DNA from: an uncultured Eubacteriales bacterium
Lineage (GTDB): Bacteria > Bacillota > Clostridia > Saccharofermentanales > Saccharofermentanaceae
Assembly (NCBI GenBank): GCA_900314745.1
Contig: OMWK01000015.1
Location: 1 to 52,673, forward strand
DNA length: 52,673 nucleotides
Direction: 5' to 3'
The notes under the pieces were generated by a model. The model was not told the origin of the DNA. It searched no databases and was given only the letters and a program-made list of their open reading frames with translations. Of the stretch, positions 1 to 7,974 are shown in pieces (within the stretch, counting starts at the first letter, position 1; each line of letters begins with the position of its first letter). Made by a program: the position numbers and the translations under genes.

Positions 1-715
1 TTATCTCGGATGCCTCCTCACCGAAAGTATATCTCTCACTGTGCATGTCGTGGTGTTCAATGTCATCGCTCTTGACGGGACGGAAAGTACCGAGTCCTAC
101 ATCGAGCGTGACCTCGGTCTTGATTACGCCCATCTTCTGAATCTCATCCAGAAGTTCATTGGTGAAATGAAGTCCGGCCGTAGGGGCTGCGGCAGATCCC
201 GGGATTTTGGAATATACCGTCTGGTATCTCTCCTTGTCCTCGAGCTGCTCGTGAATATAGGGAGGCAGAGGCATAACGCCTGCTCTGTCCAGAACTTCCT
301 CCCAGATACCCTGGAATTCGAATCTCATTATTCTGTTGCCGTCGGGAAGAACGGATTCACACTCAGCCTCGAGCTCTCCGGGAATGAAAGTAACGTGACG
401 GCCTTCTCTTACTTTCTTGCCGGGCCTTGCGAGTGTCTCCCAGCGCTTGTCATCAAGTCTCTTAAGAAGGAGGACTTCGATTGCTGTTCCTGTGTCGGAG
501 CGGACTCCGAGAAGACGGGCGGGAATAACCCTGGTGTTGTTGACGACCAGAACATCCCCGGGGACCAGAAATTTCTTTATATCGTAGAAATGGCGGTGAA
601 GCACATCACCGTCGTTCTTATCAACGACCATAAGCCTTGATGCAGATCTTACATCCAGCGGGTGCTGGGCGATTAATTCTTCCGGAAGATCATAGTAAAA
701 ATCAGAAGTCTTCAT
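1..715 (-). CDS. queA: S-adenosylmethionine:tRNA ribosyltransferase-isomerase (partial, C-terminus beyond window)
   Basis: QueA transfers and isomerises the ribose of SAM onto 7-aminomethyl-7-deazaguanine in tRNA, giving epoxyqueuosine. The minus-strand translation begins MKTSDFYYDLPEELIAQHPL and continues through NNTRVIPARL and PGSAAAPTAGLHFT, the characteristic QueA blocks. About 238 residues are visible of a family length near 340, so the gene runs off the left edge. The start at 715 is set by the ribosome site GAGG seven bases upstream. It is divergent from the DUF4214 gene, with about 160 bp between them. Confidence 0.96.
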   Translation of the reverse strand, partial: MKTSDFYYDLPEELIAQHPLDVRSASRLMVVDKNDGDVLHRHFYDIKKFLVPGDVLVVNNTRVIPARLLGVRSDTGTAIEVLLLKRLDDKRWETLARPGKKVREGRHVTFIPGELEAECESVLPDGNRIMRFEFQGIWEEVLDRAGVMPLPPYIHEQLEDKERYQTVYSKIPGSAAAPTAGLHFTNELLDEIQKMGVIKTEVTLDVGLGTFRPVKSDDIEHHDMHSERYTFGEEASEI

Positions 716-748
716 CTTAATCCTCTTTCAATATTTGCAAACAGAAGA

Positions 749-757
749 ATTATACCA
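749..757 (-). promoter_or_regulatory. Extended -10 promoter for queA
   Basis: On the minus strand the sequence reads TGGTATAAT, an extended -10 element, with only a weak -35 (GAAACA, 17 bases upstream). It lies about 34 bases before the queA start codon, leaving room for the leader and its ribosome site. Confidence 0.6.
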
Positions 758-805
758 AGAAGATATGGTTTTGTTTCTTCTGTAAATTAACAAAATCTAA
801 ACACA

Positions 806-833
806 TTGTGCATAAAAAACATTGCTTTATGAT
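806..833 (+). promoter_or_regulatory. Sigma-A-type promoter for the DUF4214 gene
   Basis: TTGTGC at 806-811 and TATGAT at 828-833, separated by 16 bases, about 40 bases before the start codon. The leader holds a strong AGGAGG ribosome site. Confidence 0.6.
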
Positions 834-874
834 AGTAAAATAGATTTTATATAAGGAAATAGGAGGAAAGAACC

Positions 875-1705
875 ATGAAAGTTATGAGAAATATAAGGAA
901 GAGGCTTACTGCCGTTGTACTGACCATGGCAATTGCCTTCGCGGCATTCCCGGCAGGAATGGCACTCGCGAACAGTAATGTCAGCGAACAGCAGTACAAG
1001 AACCTTTGCACGTACTATGATAATGCGACTGCATTCCTTGTGCTGTACGGAGATAAGATTCCTGCTGATGTATATGCAGCTTTGGATACAGCCCGTAACG
1101 GCGCTTATCCCGTTTTTGAGAACGGTGATGAGTATGCATTCGGAATTGCCATTAGTGACCTCAGAATGCAGTTGTCCGTTGCAGAGGCGGCTCTTATGCA
1201 CGATCCTTCGATTGCAAACGGTGCCCCCGGTGCAGTAATGGGTACTTTCGACGGGCTTAATGTAGGTCTCGGTATCTTAAGAGGAGACGCTGCCATCAGA
1301 GTTGCAGCTACATATTCTTCTATCCGCAACCTCCCGATCGACATGGCAAGAACCAGGATCGTCGGTGAGTTTGTAGACAGAATCTATGTATCTGTTCTCG
1401 GAAGATCTTCCGATGATGCAGGAAGACAGTACTGGGTAGACGGAATCCAGAACGGCACATACACAACTGATGATGTTGTTCTTACCATACTCAACTCTCA
1501 GGAGTTTGTAGGCAGGAATCTTGACAATGAGCAGTATGTAACGGCTCTCTATCAGGCGTTCCTTAACAGAACGCCCGATACCCAGGGCCTTGCCAACTGG
1601 GTAAATGCTCTTAATAACGGAGCATCAAGACAGGATATTGCAAGAGGTTTTGCTTCATCCGCTGAATGGAACCTCATCTGCAACTATTACGGACTCGAGG
1701 GTTGA
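875..1705 (+). CDS. Secreted DUF4214-domain protein
   Basis: A 276-residue protein with a Sec signal peptide: basic MKVMRNIRKR, a hydrophobic core to about residue 30, then a likely cut near ALA-N. The middle (about 35-150) is not recognised. Residues about 165-270 carry DUF4214-type repeats (VLGRSSDDAGRQYW and FLNRTPDTQGLANW), a motif seen in many secreted or surface clostridial and cyanobacterial proteins. Function is unknown; in other proteins the domain accompanies adhesion or S-layer-like regions. It has its own promoter, a strong ribosome site (AGGAGGAAAG) and a strong terminator, so it is probably monocistronic. Extracellular location is inferred from the signal peptide. Confidence 0.85.
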   Translation: MKVMRNIRKRLTAVVLTMAIAFAAFPAGMALANSNVSEQQYKNLCTYYDNATAFLVLYGDKIPADVYAALDTARNGAYPVFENGDEYAFGIAISDLRMQLSVAEAALMHDPSIANGAPGAVMGTFDGLNVGLGILRGDAAIRVAATYSSIRNLPIDMARTRIVGEFVDRIYVSVLGRSSDDAGRQYWVDGIQNGTYTTDDVVLTILNSQEFVGRNLDNEQYVTALYQAFLNRTPDTQGLANWVNALNNGASRQDIARGFASSAEWNLICNYYGLEG

Positions 1706-1736
1706 TGACTTACTGATTTCTAACCTTCTTAACCTG

Positions 1737-1768
1737 CGCCGCTTCACCCGAAGCGGCGTTTGTCTGTT
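1737..1768 (+). terminator. Rho-independent terminator after the DUF4214 gene
   Basis: Perfect 8-bp stem CGCCGCTT/AAGCGGCG (1737-1744 with 1751-1758) with a 6-base loop, followed by a T-rich run. Confidence 0.85.
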
Positions 1769-1772
1769 ATTC

Positions 1773-1781
1773 TGTTATAAT
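1773..1781 (+). promoter_or_regulatory. Extended -10 promoter for the kinase/flavodoxin pair
   Basis: TGTTATAAT is a consensus extended -10 element. No good -35 is visible because the terminator occupies that position. Its location shows that the next gene starts at 1810, not at the upstream in-frame ATG at 1780, which overlaps the -10 box. Confidence 0.65.
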
Positions 1782-1809
1782 GGTAACTGATTTAAGTGGA
1801 GGAACGACT

Positions 1810-2382
1810 ATGGAAGATTACGTCATAACGATATCCAGAACATTCGGCAGCGGCGGTAAGCGTATTGCTAAGCACCTCGCTGACAAGCTTGGTATCAGAT
1901 ACTATAACAAGGGTATCAAGAGCGTCAGATCCGGCAATGTCAGCATCAAGGATCTGCTTAGCGAGGGTGCCGGTGATACTATGGAGCCGGAGTCTTCCTT
2001 TACTTACGATAAGGAACTGTTTGACAAGCAGGCAAGAGTAATTAACCTTCTCGCGGACAGCGAGTCCTGCATTATCGTAGGGCGTTGTGCAGACTATGTT
2101 CTGTCGGGACGTAAGAACGTATTCAGCTTCTTCATCGATGCTCCCAAGGAATTCAGGATCAGGAACATCGCTCAGAGGATGAAGGTCAGTGAGGATATGG
2201 CAGCCCGCTATGAGGCTTCTTCCGATAAGTACAGGAAGGAATTCTACGAGGCTTATACGGGCAGAGTGTTCGGTGATCCCGCCAATTACGACATGTGTTT
2301 TGATGCCGAGAAGATGGACCCCGAGCAGATCGAAGAAGCAATTCTTGATTATGTGATTAATAAACTCGATATGGAGGAATAA
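1810..2382 (+). CDS. Cytidylate kinase-like family protein
   Basis: A 190-residue P-loop kinase of the cytidylate kinase-like family (AAA/Cytidylate_kin2 type). The N-terminal ITISRTFGSGGKRIAKHLA is the family's modified Walker A region, and IIVGRCADYVL and FFIDAPKEFRIRNIAQRM are the usual following blocks. These proteins resemble CMP kinase but their substrate is generally untested, so no cmk symbol is given. The start was chosen because GTGGAGG lies about 8 bases before ATG 1810 and the promoter -10 overlaps the earlier ATG. The gene ends six bases before the flavodoxin gene, so the two are probably cotranscribed. Confidence 0.85.
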   Translation: MEDYVITISRTFGSGGKRIAKHLADKLGIRYYNKGIKSVRSGNVSIKDLLSEGAGDTMEPESSFTYDKELFDKQARVINLLADSESCIIVGRCADYVLSGRKNVFSFFIDAPKEFRIRNIAQRMKVSEDMAARYEASSDKYRKEFYEAYTGRVFGDPANYDMCFDAEKMDPEQIEEAILDYVINKLDMEE

Positions 2383-2388
2383 ATCGAT

Positions 2389-2901
2389 ATGGGAAAGACG
2401 CTTATAGCTTACTTCTCAAAAGCAGGCGAGAATAATGTTAACGGTGATATCGTTAAGCTCGATAAGGGCAATACCGAGATTGCCGCTGAGTACATTAAGG
2501 AATTCATTGAGGATGCGGATGTGTTCAAGATCGAACCCGTTGAGCCGCTCCCCGAATCATACGAGGACTGTTTTGCTAAGGCCAAGGTAGATAAGAGTGC
2601 CAACATGAGACCTGAGATCAGAAACTGTATTGAGTCTATCGATCAGTATGACACTATTTATCTTGGCGGACCTAACTACATCGAGACATATCCTATGGCT
2701 GTTTTCACATTCCTTGAGAAGTTCGACTGGCACGGCAAGACCATTAAGCCTTTTATCACACACGAGGGATCACAGTTCGGCAACGCCATCGAGGATATTA
2801 CCAAGGTCTGCGAAGGCGCGGACATCAAAGAGGGATTATCAATTCATGGCGCCGACGTAAGAGGATACAAGATCTACATCAAGCGCTGGATCAGGAACTG
2901 A
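2389..2901 (+). CDS. Flavodoxin family protein
   Basis: A 170-residue flavodoxin. The N-terminal strand and FMN phosphate loop read LIAYFSKAGEN, a common clostridial variant of the T/SxTGNT loop. YDTIYLGGPNYIETYPMAV is the isoalloxazine-binding region, and KTIKPFITHEGSQFGNAIED the later loop. Such proteins are electron carriers or quinone/menaquinone reductase-like enzymes in the cytoplasm. The gene follows the kinase-like gene by six bases. No intrinsic terminator with a U-tract follows it, so transcripts may run into the hairpin before the GH3 gene. Confidence 0.88.
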   Translation: MGKTLIAYFSKAGENNVNGDIVKLDKGNTEIAAEYIKEFIEDADVFKIEPVEPLPESYEDCFAKAKVDKSANMRPEIRNCIESIDQYDTIYLGGPNYIETYPMAVFTFLEKFDWHGKTIKPFITHEGSQFGNAIEDITKVCEGADIKEGLSIHGADVRGYKIYIKRWIRN

Positions 2902-2932
2902 CAAACTGCCCCATTATTCACAAATACTTTAA

Positions 2933-2961
2933 TTTCAAAAGCGGGACTGACACTTTAAAAT
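2933..2961 (+). promoter_or_regulatory. Candidate promoter for the GH3 gene
   Basis: TTTCAA (2933-2938) and TAAAAT (2956-2961) with a 17-base spacer. Initiation here would start near 2968, inside the large hairpin, so the 5' arm of the outer stem would be missing from these transcripts. Confidence 0.45.
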
Positions 2962-2991
2962 GTTTACAGACGTTTTAAGGAGGTCCCGCTT
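2939..2991 (+). promoter_or_regulatory. Long hairpin masking the GH3 ribosome binding site
   Basis: Outer stem: AAGCGGGAC (2939-2947) pairs perfectly with GTCCCGCTT (2983-2991), which abuts the ATG at 2992. Inner stem: 2953-2962 pairs with 2971-2980 (ten pairs including two wobbles) around an 8-base loop. The Shine-Dalgarno AAGGAGG (2977-2983) is paired almost throughout. No U-tract follows, so it is not an ordinary terminator. Confidence 0.6.
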
Positions 2992-5523
2992 ATGGCTTAC
3001 CATGCAAGAAGAACAGATACTATCACTCCCGAAGAGACCAATCACGGCAATACCGTTAGAAGACTTGCAGGCGAATGCGTTGTTATCCTGGAAAATGACG
3101 GGACTTTGCCCATAGAAGAACCCTGTAAGATCGCGCTGTTCGGCAACGGTGCACGCCATACCATCAAGGGCGGAACCGGAAGCGGCGATGTCAATTCCAG
3201 ATTTGTTGTAAATATCGATGATGGACTGAAGGAGGCAGGCTTCGAAGTTACTACGGGAGCCTGGCTTGATGAGTACGATGCGATAGTAAAGAAGCACATT
3301 GAGGATTACATGACTGAGGTAAGGCGCAGGTGTGCTGAAACGGGATACAATGAAATCACCGTCATGCTGGAGTTCGCTCCGTCCATACCTCATATGCCGC
3401 CCATTGATACATCTGACGAAGCTGATACAGCAATCTATGTTCTGTCACGTGATTCCGGCGAGGGCTATGACCGTAAGGCCGATAAGGGTGACTTCTTCCT
3501 GACTGATGATGAGGAGGAAGCGTTCGAGACGATTACATCTTCTTACGCCAGAAGTATTCTTGTTCTTAATGTTGGCGGTATTATCTCTCTGGGCAAATAT
3601 GCGAAGAAATTCTCTTCCGTTGTTCTTCTAAGCCAGCTCGGCAACCTTACCGGCAATATCTGTGCCGATGTTATCTCCGGCAAGAGTGATCCGTGCGGAA
3701 GACTTACCGATACATGGGATTCCGATTACTATAATTATCCCAACAGCGAGACGTTCAGTCTTAATAACGGCAATACTGATGATGAATACTATACTGAGGG
3801 ACCTTATATCGGATACAGGTATTTTGATTCGTTCGGCATAAAGCCCGATTATCCGTTCGGATACGGTTTGGGCTACACTTCATTCGATACGGATCTTGTA
3901 TCGGTCAAGGTTAACGGCCTTGATGTTGAGGCAGAATTTAAGGCGGCTAATATCGGCGCCAGAAGCGGCAAGGAAGTAGTTCAGATATATGTTGCTTCTC
4001 CGCACGAGCTTCTCGATAAGCCCTTTAAGGAGCTTGTTGCTTTTGCAAAGTCTGATACTGTGAAGCCCGGAGAGGATACAACCGTAAAAGTATCCTTCAG
4101 TCTGGCTCAGGTCGCATCCTACTGCGATAAGTGTGAATACAGGATACTCGAGAAGGGCGTCTATTATGTTCTGGCAGGTTCTAATTCAGAAGATGTTAAC
4201 GCTATAGCGAAGCTCGTTGTTGAGAATGATATCGAGACTGAACACCTTAAGAACGTATTGGGCGAGAGCGGTATTACTGATGAATACACTAATCCCGGTA
4301 AGGCGATACCTGTCGATGACTTCGGTGTCGAAGAATTCATCATCGATGCTTCCGGCGTAAAGCTTTTTGAAGCTTCATATACTGAAGCCTGTACTGAGCT
4401 TACAGATAAGCGTCCCGGTGAGACCTTAAGATTCGAAGATGTTCTTTCCGGTAAGGCTTCGATCGAAGAACTCGTAGCCCAGCTTACTGTAGATCAGATG
4501 GCAGCATTGTGCGTAGGCGATTTCGGTGAGGACCTTGATCTTGCTGTCGTAGGTAATGCGTCCGTACAGGTTCCGGGTGCAGCTGCCGAGACTATCTCAA
4601 CTTATACGGAAAGCCGCGGCATCCCGTCCATGATACTTGCTGACGGCCCTGCGGGATTAAGACTCTATCCTCACTTTAAGGCGAAGGACGGCAAGAAGCT
4701 TCCCGGCGGCGATATGTTCGGATTGTCGTTTACACCTTTCCCCGAGGACACTCCTTCAGATGCCGAAGACTATTATCAGTACTGCACGGCAATCCCGATC
4801 GCTACAGCGCTCGCACAGAGCTTCAATGAGGATCTTATCCGCGAGATAGGTGAGATGGTCGGAGAAGAGATGAAGGAGTATTTTGTCCAGTTCTGGCTTG
4901 CTCCCGGTATGAATATCCATAGAAACCCTCTTTGCGGAAGAAACTTCGAGTATTACTCAGAGGATCCGTTCCTGTCGGGCATGTGTGCGGCGGCAATGAC
5001 TCAGGGCGTACAGAAGTGGGGCATCGGAGGCACGACTATCAAGCACTTCTGCTGCAATAATCAGGAGACCAACAGAATGTATTCCAATTCCCGTGTAAGC
5101 GAGAGGACCTTGCGTAATCTTTACCTCAGAGGATTCGAGATTGCTGTAAGAAGGGCTCAGCCTTATTCCGTAATGTCTTCTTACAATCTTCTTAACGGTA
5201 CGCATACAGCGAACCATGTCGGCCTTTGCAAGAGTGTCCTGCGCGATGAGTGGGGCTTTGAAGGCGTAGTAATGACAGACTGGTTTACATCGCAGGCTGT
5301 ATACGGCTTAAGCGACCCTTCAAAAGCAAAATATCCTTATTCCTCAAGTGTGGAATGCATAAGAAGCGGTAACGATTGGCAAATGCCTGGTTGCAAACAG
5401 AATGTTATTGATATAATTGATGCTGTTGCAGATGGAAGTCTGCCCAAGGCTGATCTCCAGTTCTGCGTATGCAATATCATAAGAATGGCGGCAAAGTGTT
5501 TCAAAGATGGAAGAAGTATTTGA
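2992..5523 (+). CDS. Glycoside hydrolase family 3 with permuted domain order
   Basis: An 843-residue GH3 protein, probably a beta-glucosidase or beta-xylosidase. The domains are in reversed order: the alpha/beta sandwich usually at the C-terminus comes first (VVILENDGTLPIEE about residue 30; GSGDVN; YPFGYGLGYTSF near 295). A fibronectin-III-like domain (GKEVVQIYV to about 415) follows. The catalytic TIM barrel is last (GIPSMILADGPAGLRLYP, GRNFEYYSEDPFLSG, TTIKHFCCNNQE). The nucleophile is predicted as Asp763 in VVMTDW. Permuted GH3 enzymes are known from rumen clostridia such as Ruminococcus albus and Butyrivibrio. No signal peptide, so it is probably cytoplasmic and acts on imported oligosaccharides. 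Substrate cannot be deduced. Confidence 0.92.
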   Translation: MAYHARRTDTITPEETNHGNTVRRLAGECVVILENDGTLPIEEPCKIALFGNGARHTIKGGTGSGDVNSRFVVNIDDGLKEAGFEVTTGAWLDEYDAIVKKHIEDYMTEVRRRCAETGYNEITVMLEFAPSIPHMPPIDTSDEADTAIYVLSRDSGEGYDRKADKGDFFLTDDEEEAFETITSSYARSILVLNVGGIISLGKYAKKFSSVVLLSQLGNLTGNICADVISGKSDPCGRLTDTWDSDYYNYPNSETFSLNNGNTDDEYYTEGPYIGYRYFDSFGIKPDYPFGYGLGYTSFDTDLVSVKVNGLDVEAEFKAANIGARSGKEVVQIYVASPHELLDKPFKELVAFAKSDTVKPGEDTTVKVSFSLAQVASYCDKCEYRILEKGVYYVLAGSNSEDVNAIAKLVVENDIETEHLKNVLGESGITDEYTNPGKAIPVDDFGVEEFIIDASGVKLFEASYTEACTELTDKRPGETLRFEDVLSGKASIEELVAQLTVDQMAALCVGDFGEDLDLAVVGNASVQVPGAAAETISTYTESRGIPSMILADGPAGLRLYPHFKAKDGKKLPGGDMFGLSFTPFPEDTPSDAEDYYQYCTAIPIATALAQSFNEDLIREIGEMVGEEMKEYFVQFWLAPGMNIHRNPLCGRNFEYYSEDPFLSGMCAAAMTQGVQKWGIGGTTIKHFCCNNQETNRMYSNSRVSERTLRNLYLRGFEIAVRRAQPYSVMSSYNLLNGTHTANHVGLCKSVLRDEWGFEGVVMTDWFTSQAVYGLSDPSKAKYPYSSSVECIRSGNDWQMPGCKQNVIDIIDAVADGSLPKADLQFCVCNIIRMAAKCFKDGRSI

Positions 5524-6874
5524 TTCCGAAGCATTCAGATTAAGGTATGACGGTGAGACTAATGCCTGTGTCTTCACGATGAAGACATACGGCGTAAGAG
5601 ATGATTTCAGAACTCCCGTCATGCACGCTATCGAGATAATACGTAAGCATAATAGCAAGCATCTGATAATCGAGGACAGCTGCGAAGGGCTCCCGGACAT
5701 CAAAGAGGATGACCTTAAGTGGATGAAGAAGGTGGTTCTTCCGAAGCTTCAGGAGACTTCCTGTGAGCACATTTTCTTTGTCGTCGGGGACGAACTCGCG
5801 GGCACTGACTGTTCCGAAGTTCCGTACAGTCTTTTTGCCGAGAAGTTTAAGACGGATAAGGTTGTAAGCGAGCAGTTTGCACTTATGATGATCAAGAACA
5901 ACTGCGGGGCGGAAGTGTCGTCTGACATTGTCTCGATGACAAGGGAACAGGCTCTGGAATACTTGGGACTTCCTGCAAATGCAAATGACTTCATGATCGA
6001 CGAGAAGTTCTGGAAGCTTTCCAAGAACATAAGAGGAGACAATACTCCTGAGGGCAAGCAGAAGATCGCTGATCTGTCTGCGGCCTATGACATAGCAACA
6101 GGACGCCGCGATGAGCGCGTACATAAGGCCGAGCAGAGGGAGCAGGCCAGGAAGATATTCGGTAAGACCGGGGATGAGTGGAGAACTTATTTCTCATATA
6201 CCTGGTACAAGTATCTTATCCTGATCCTTGTCCTTATTCTCGGAGGCAACCTTATCTATACGATTGCTACCCGTCAGGGATATGACTGCGGTTATGTGTC
6301 CATTGGACATTTCAGCAATGATACGGATTTTGTGGAGAAATACTTAACAACGAGACTCGGCTTCAGAAATCCGATGGTAAGTACGGTTGACATAGTCGTA
6401 CCTAACGATCAGGGACAGACACAGCAGGCGTATGCGGATCAGACGGCAACAACGCTCATGCTCTCCACGCCTAACGTGCTTGTCTTTGATGAGGTCACGA
6501 TGCCGTATTACTTCGGAAGTCTGCAGGACGTGACTTCGCTGTATTCATTCCTGAGGGAGAATCTTACGGAAGAGCAGTTCTCACAGCTAACTCCTGTCTA
6601 CATGAGCGAACGCACGGCGCGTGAGATCCTGAATGACTATGAGATCAATTACGGCGCCGAGATGTCGGTCGTTGATGATGATATGTCGATCTATGACGAT
6701 AATCCGATCATGGTCGGAATCAAGCTTAAGAATGAGGAAGCCATAGCGGCTCTGGGGTATCAGAATCTTTGGCCTGAGTATGACGATTCACTCGTGTTCT
6801 GCATCTATAACCAGACGATGGATATAAATGATTCCGAGATCATCATTATGCAGCTTCTCAGAGAAGTCCTGTGA
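5507..6874 (+). CDS. STAS-like/J-like domain protein with one membrane segment
   Basis: A 455-residue protein not matching a named family I know. Residues 1-95 resemble a STAS/SpoIIAA fold (alternating strands and helices, HAIEIIRKHNSKHLIIEDS). Residues about 145-200 resemble a J-domain (QALEYLGLPANANDFMIDEKFWKL, shown here as a motif of helix I and II, then AAYDIATG) but lack the HPD tripeptide. A single membrane helix (about 234-254, KYLILILVLILGGNLIYTI) precedes a 200-residue domain that would face outside. The start overlaps the GH3 gene by 17 bases and has a weak ribosome site, suggesting translational coupling. Its stop overlaps the convergent pseudouridine synthase gene by 17 bases. 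Function unknown. Confidence 0.75.
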   Translation: MEEVFDSEAFRLRYDGETNACVFTMKTYGVRDDFRTPVMHAIEIIRKHNSKHLIIEDSCEGLPDIKEDDLKWMKKVVLPKLQETSCEHIFFVVGDELAGTDCSEVPYSLFAEKFKTDKVVSEQFALMMIKNNCGAEVSSDIVSMTREQALEYLGLPANANDFMIDEKFWKLSKNIRGDNTPEGKQKIADLSAAYDIATGRRDERVHKAEQREQARKIFGKTGDEWRTYFSYTWYKYLILILVLILGGNLIYTIATRQGYDCGYVSIGHFSNDTDFVEKYLTTRLGFRNPMVSTVDIVVPNDQGQTQQAYADQTATTLMLSTPNVLVFDEVTMPYYFGSLQDVTSLYSFLRENLTEEQFSQLTPVYMSERTAREILNDYEINYGAEMSVVDDDMSIYDDNPIMVGIKLKNEEAIAALGYQNLWPEYDDSLVFCIYNQTMDINDSEIIIMQLLREVL

Positions 6875-7586
6875 TCTTCTTAAGGGAGTCTGTCTCTTCC
6901 TGAGTTAATTCTCTTAATTCGCCTTCGTTCAGATCTTCGTCCAGTGTTACACCGCCGAGGCTTATTCTTCTGAGAGTTACGACAGGCCTGTTCCAATTCG
7001 CGAATATCCTTCTGACCTCGTGAGTCTTGCCTTCAGTAAGAGTAAGATGTGCTATGCCGTCTTCGATTATCTCGAGAACCGAAGGCTTGAGCTTGACCGG
7101 AGTGTCCTTGTCAGTAAGCGTGATGCCCTGTGAAGCGGATTCCTTCTCAGCCTCTGTTAAAGGCGCACCGCTGTAGGTTACCTCGTATACCTTGGGTATG
7201 CCGTAAACCGGGGAGGTGAGGCGGTGAGATAACTCGCCGTCGTTTGTGATGATGAGAAGTCCCGTTGTGTGATAGTCAAGTCTGCCTACGGGCGACAGCT
7301 TGCGGTTCCGAAGATTTGAAGGTATGTACTCGCCGACGTGGGGGAGTCTCCTGTCCTCCATGGCAGTAAGAACGCCGTCCGGTTTGTTGAATACAAGATA
7401 GATGTGTTCCTTTATGCCGGCTTTGTTCCCACGAACTTCAATGCTGTCTTTGTCTGAGTCGCTTATTATGAACCCCGGGTCTTTGATGACACTGCCGGAT
7501 ACGGTAACGAGCCCCTTAGCTATAAGGGCCTTAACTTCTGATCTTGTTCCGTAACCGGAAGATGCAAGTGCTTTATCGAGTCTCAT
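6858..7586 (-). CDS. RsuA-family rRNA pseudouridine synthase
   Basis: A 242-residue pseudouridine synthase. An N-terminal S4 RNA-binding domain (MRLDKALASSGYGTRSEVKA) is followed by the catalytic domain with the aspartate-containing motif GRLDYHTTGLL, KPDGVLTA and the C-terminal EGKTHEVRRI. The form is closest to RsuA (16S rRNA U516) rather than RluB, but the exact target base is inferred. An upstream in-frame ATG at 7742 would add 52 residues unrelated to the family and overlap the divergent Smr gene, so the start is placed at 7586. There a -10 box lies only six bases upstream and there is no ribosome site, predicting a leaderless mRNA. Confidence 0.9.
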   Translation of the reverse strand: MRLDKALASSGYGTRSEVKALIAKGLVTVSGSVIKDPGFIISDSDKDSIEVRGNKAGIKEHIYLVFNKPDGVLTAMEDRRLPHVGEYIPSNLRNRKLSPVGRLDYHTTGLLIITNDGELSHRLTSPVYGIPKVYEVTYSGAPLTEAEKESASQGITLTDKDTPVKLKPSVLEIIEDGIAHLTLTEGKTHEVRRIFANWNRPVVTLRRISLGGVTLDEDLNEGELRELTQEETDSLKKITGLL

Positions 7587-7589
7587 GGA

Positions 7590-7621
7590 ATTATTATACC
7601 TGCTTATTCGTGTATAATTAA
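7590..7621. promoter_or_regulatory. Intertwined divergent promoters giving leaderless transcripts
   Basis: Only 39 bp separate the divergent start codons at 7586 (-) and 7626 (+). The minus-strand -10 TATAAT lies at 7593-7598, six bases before its ATG. The plus-strand -10 TATAAT lies at 7613-7618, seven bases before its ATG. Each weak -35 (TTAATT on minus at 7616-7621; TTATTA on plus at 7591-7596) overlaps the opposite -10 box. The two promoters should compete for polymerase. Confidence 0.65.
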
Positions 7622-7625
7622 ACAC

Positions 7626-7964
7626 ATGCGCACCATTAATCTTGAGAACGGAATGCCAAGCTCGCTTGAAGCGATGACTACCCTTAACAACCGTATCTAT
7701 GCCGAGAGGGCTACGGGTGCGCGCTGCGTTAAGATAATTCACGGTTACGGGTCAACAGGGCATGGAGGAACTATTCGAAAGGCATGCAGGCAGAAGCTTC
7801 TTGAGTACAGAAGAAGACGCGTGATCAGGGACCTTTGCGCAGGCGAGAAGCTGGGTCCTTTCTGCGAAGAGGGAAGGCGTTTTGCTGAAGTTTGCCCCGA
7901 GATCAGAAGTGATATTGACTGGGGAAGAGAGAACCCGGGGATAACGATAGTATTATTCAAGTGA
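7626..7964 (+). CDS. Small Smr-domain protein
   Basis: A 112-residue stand-alone Smr domain, related to the C-terminal domain of MutS2. It contains the core HGYGSTGHGGTIRKA (HGxG type) and an N-terminal INLENGMPSSLEAM equivalent to the usual LDLHGMTxxEA helix, which supports the start at 7626. Smr domains are nucleases or nucleic-acid-binding modules. No ribosome site precedes the ATG, and TATAAT ends seven bases upstream, so translation is predicted from a leaderless transcript. The uracil-DNA glycosylase gene follows ten bases after the stop and is probably in the same operon. Confidence 0.82.
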   Translation: MRTINLENGMPSSLEAMTTLNNRIYAERATGARCVKIIHGYGSTGHGGTIRKACRQKLLEYRRRRVIRDLCAGEKLGPFCEEGRRFAEVCPEIRSDIDWGRENPGITIVLFK

Positions 7965-7974
7965 GGAAGTATTG

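Noticed and set aside
41..640. Plus-strand 199-codon frame at the left edge
   Set aside because: It is antisense to queA, whose family motifs are clear.
2939..2991. Terminator for the flavodoxin gene
   Set aside because: The hairpin is strong but is followed by ATGGC, not a U-tract, and its 3' arm covers the GH3 ribosome site; treated as a translation-control element.
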